Assembly (NCBI GenBank): GCA_964446385.1
Contig: CAYUOH010000010.1
Location: 1-64,000 of the forward strand
Direction of reading: 5' to 3'
From: CAYSRC01 sp964446385
GTDB taxonomy: Bacteria > Bacillota > Clostridia > Oscillospirales > Ruminococcaceae
DNA: 64,000 nt
Shown: positions 62,440 to 64,000 of the stretch, piece by piece
How the letters are laid out: every line of letters begins with the position of its first letter
Position numbering within the stretch: position 1 is the first letter of the stretch
Program-made: the position numbers and the translations under genes
The notes under the pieces: generated by a model
Told to the model about the DNA's origin: nothing
What the model saw: only the letters and a program-made list of their open reading frames with translations
The model's database searches: none

Positions 62440-63309
62440 TTACTCCTTGCCGTATATTACTGTTGTGCCTGCCGGAACAGAGTGAGTCAGCCAGACGTTT
62501 CCTCCGATAACACAATTGTCTCCGATTACCGTAGTGCCGCCCAAGATGCTTGCACCGGAGTATATAATTACGTCGTTTCCAATATTCGGATGACGTTTTA
62601 TTCCTTTTATAGGATTTCCGTTTTCATCGTTTTCAAAGGATTTAGCACCCAGTGTTACGCACTGGTAAAGCTTCACACGATCCCCTATAACAGTAGTTTC
62701 ACCGATTACTACTCCAGTGCCGTGATCTATGAAGAATTTTCTTCCGATAGTCGCGCCGGGATGAATATCAATCCCGGTGGAGGCATGTGCCTGCTCGGTC
62801 ATCATTCGCGGTATAAGCGGAAGCTTAAGCTCATATAGCCTGTGGGCCATCCTGTAGATGCTGATTGCATCAAAGGCCGGATACGCAAGCATTATTTCTT
62901 CTTCGCTGACTGCGGCGGGGTCTCCTTCGTATGCGGCGGTAACGTCTTCACTGAGAAGAGCGGTTATCGACGGAAGTGAGGAGATGAATTCTTTCACAAT
63001 ATGTTCGGAACGTGCCTCGGCTTCAGATCTGGACAGATTGGGATTAATCCCCGTAAAGACTTCTGAGGCCAAATCAAACAGCAGCATGGCAGCGCTGCTG
63101 ATGTGGTTGCTCCGGAATGTCTGAAGAAGGCTGGGCTGTACGCTGACGCTTTGATAAATATTGGGATAAAGAGCGGAACGCGCGGCAAGTATAAATTGTG
63201 ATACACGGTTTTTAAGTCCGAATCCTCCTATTCCGGAAGAACCTTCTGATATGTTATGCAATTCCTTTGATACTTCCTCGGAGATCGATGTAATCCAGTC
63301 GTTAATCAT
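62440..63309 (-). CDS. cysE: Serine O-acetyltransferase (EpsC-like)
   Basis: A 289-aa left-handed beta-helix acetyltransferase converting serine to O-acetylserine. An N-terminal helical domain is followed by hexapeptide repeats, with catalytic and acetyl-CoA motifs GIDIHPGATIG, IDHGTGVVIGETTVIGD and NVWLTHSVPAGT. It lies 17 bases after cysK, so the two cysteine-synthesis steps are co-expressed. Confidence 0.93.
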   Translation of the reverse strand: MINDWITSISEEVSKELHNISEGSSGIGGFGLKNRVSQFILAARSALYPNIYQSVSVQPSLLQTFRSNHISSAAMLLFDLASEVFTGINPNLSRSEAEARSEHIVKEFISSLPSITALLSEDVTAAYEGDPAAVSEEEIMLAYPAFDAISIYRMAHRLYELKLPLIPRMMTEQAHASTGIDIHPGATIGRKFFIDHGTGVVIGETTVIGDRVKLYQCVTLGAKSFENDENGNPIKGIKRHPNIGNDVIIYSGASILGGTTVIGDNCVIGGNVWLTHSVPAGTTVIYGKE

Positions 63310-63326
63310 GATATTCCTTCTTTGAT

Positions 63327-64000
63327 TTATAATTCTGCCGTGAAAAGATCGGTGCTGAGATAACGCTCTCCGCTGTCAGCCAGAAGAAGAGCGATGTTTT
63401 TACCTTTGTATTCCGGCCCCTTGAAAATATTTGCGGCAGCGGCAAGAACCGCACCAGAGGATATTCCCACCAGGAGACCTTCAAGAGAGGCTGCATCACG
63501 GGCAAGGGCGTATGCCTCCTTCCATCCGACGTCTGCAATCCGGTCGTAAACAGAGGCATCCAGTATTGACGGAATAAAGTCCGCGCCGATACCCTGAAGC
63601 TTATGTGAGCCACTTTGCCCTTTGCTGAGAAGAGGAGAATCCTCAGGCTCGACACCGATAATTTGTATACAGGGGATATGTTCTTTTAAGTAGCGGCCGG
63701 TGCCGGTGAGGGTTCCGCCGGTACCGATTGATGCAACAAAAAATGAAAGGTCTCCGTCAAAGTCCGATACAAGCTCGGGCCCCGTGGAACAGTAGTGCGC
63801 CATGGCGTTGGATTCATTGTCAAACTGTCCCGGAATAAAGCTGTTGTTTATCTCGCAATGAAGTTGCTTTGCTTTTGCGATACAACCCGACATTCCCTCT
63901 TTACCGGGTGTCAGAACAATCTCAGCCCCGTATGCCGCGGCCAACAATCTGCGTTCCCGGCTCATGGTGTCCGGCATGACCAGAATCATTTTGTATCCTC
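63327..64000 (-). CDS. cysK: Cysteine synthase (O-acetylserine sulfhydrylase), 5' end outside window
   Basis: The C-terminal 224 residues or so of a PLP-dependent beta-replacement enzyme. GYKMILVMPDTMSRERR, SIGTGGTLTGTGRYLKE (PLP phosphate loop) and EGLLVGISSGA are diagnostic. The frame continues past position 64000, so the lysine-bearing N-terminus is not visible. An internal ATG at 63989 is not the start. Confidence 0.93.
   Translation of the reverse strand, partial: GYKMILVMPDTMSRERRLLAAAYGAEIVLTPGKEGMSGCIAKAKQLHCEINNSFIPGQFDNESNAMAHYCSTGPELVSDFDGDLSFFVASIGTGGTLTGTGRYLKEHIPCIQIIGVEPEDSPLLSKGQSGSHKLQGIGADFIPSILDASVYDRIADVGWKEAYALARDAASLEGLLVGISSGAVLAAAANIFKGPEYKGKNIALLLADSGERYLSTDLFTAEL

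Overview
The window looks like a chromosome segment of a low-to-mid GC Gram-positive anaerobe of the class Clostridia, possibly a gut or rumen Oscillospirales-type organism. Supporting signs are strong AGGAGG-type ribosome-binding sites, two T-box leaders, a MetNIQ importer under T-box control, a UPF0210/ACT gene pair, an Asp23-FakA-RecG run, a ferredoxin-tailed aldo/keto reductase and EpsC-type serine acetyltransferase. No rRNA, tRNA, CRISPR array, prophage or intact insertion sequence was seen.

Layout. (1) 1-11949: a T-box-led branched-chain amino-acid operon, ilvA-leuA-leuC-leuD-leuB-ilvB-ilvN-ilvC-ilvD, ending in a DUF815 AAA ATPase. (2) 12033-23028: carbohydrate and ester genes, namely two tandem serine beta-lactamase-fold hydrolases and a class II aldolase on the minus strand, a divergent L-fucose/arabinose-isomerase-like gene, a carboxylesterase, araM, araB and a second esterase. 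(3) 23178-39054: a GntR/LacI-type (AraR-like) regulator divergent from a long operon containing an FGGY kinase, araA, araD, carboxylesterase, sugar-binding lipoprotein, permease, double ABC ATPase, a structured leader with a terminator, single ABC ATPase, carboxylesterase, RpiB-like isomerase, dhaK and dhaL. (4) 39169-43259: two further dhaK copies with their own promoters, a second RpiB-like gene and an iron-type alcohol dehydrogenase. (5) 43303-51204: ssb, a small basic protein, a HAD phosphatase, ACT plus UPF0210, a three-gene envelope operon and an aldo/keto reductase. (6) 51309-55735: metNIQ under a Met T-box, divergent from glpK. (7) 55782-56753: decayed gene fragments and a DUF2087 gene. 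(8) 56754-64000: dacF-like carboxypeptidase, recG, fakA, asp23, cysE and partial cysK, all on the minus strand.

How it fits together. Regions 2 to 4 probably form one accessory catabolic locus. An imported sugar or polyol, perhaps carrying acyl groups, would be de-esterified in the cytoplasm by up to six hydrolases. Pentose would go through AraA, a ribulokinase and AraD. A second branch of DhaK/DhaL-type ketose kinase, RpiB-like isomerases and an alcohol dehydrogenase would handle a short ketose. Both RpiB-like proteins lack the two histidines of classical RpiB, including the one used for ring opening. That suits a tetrulose phosphate, which cannot form a ring. The erythrulose/tetritol assignment is an inference, and it is the most interesting lead in the window.
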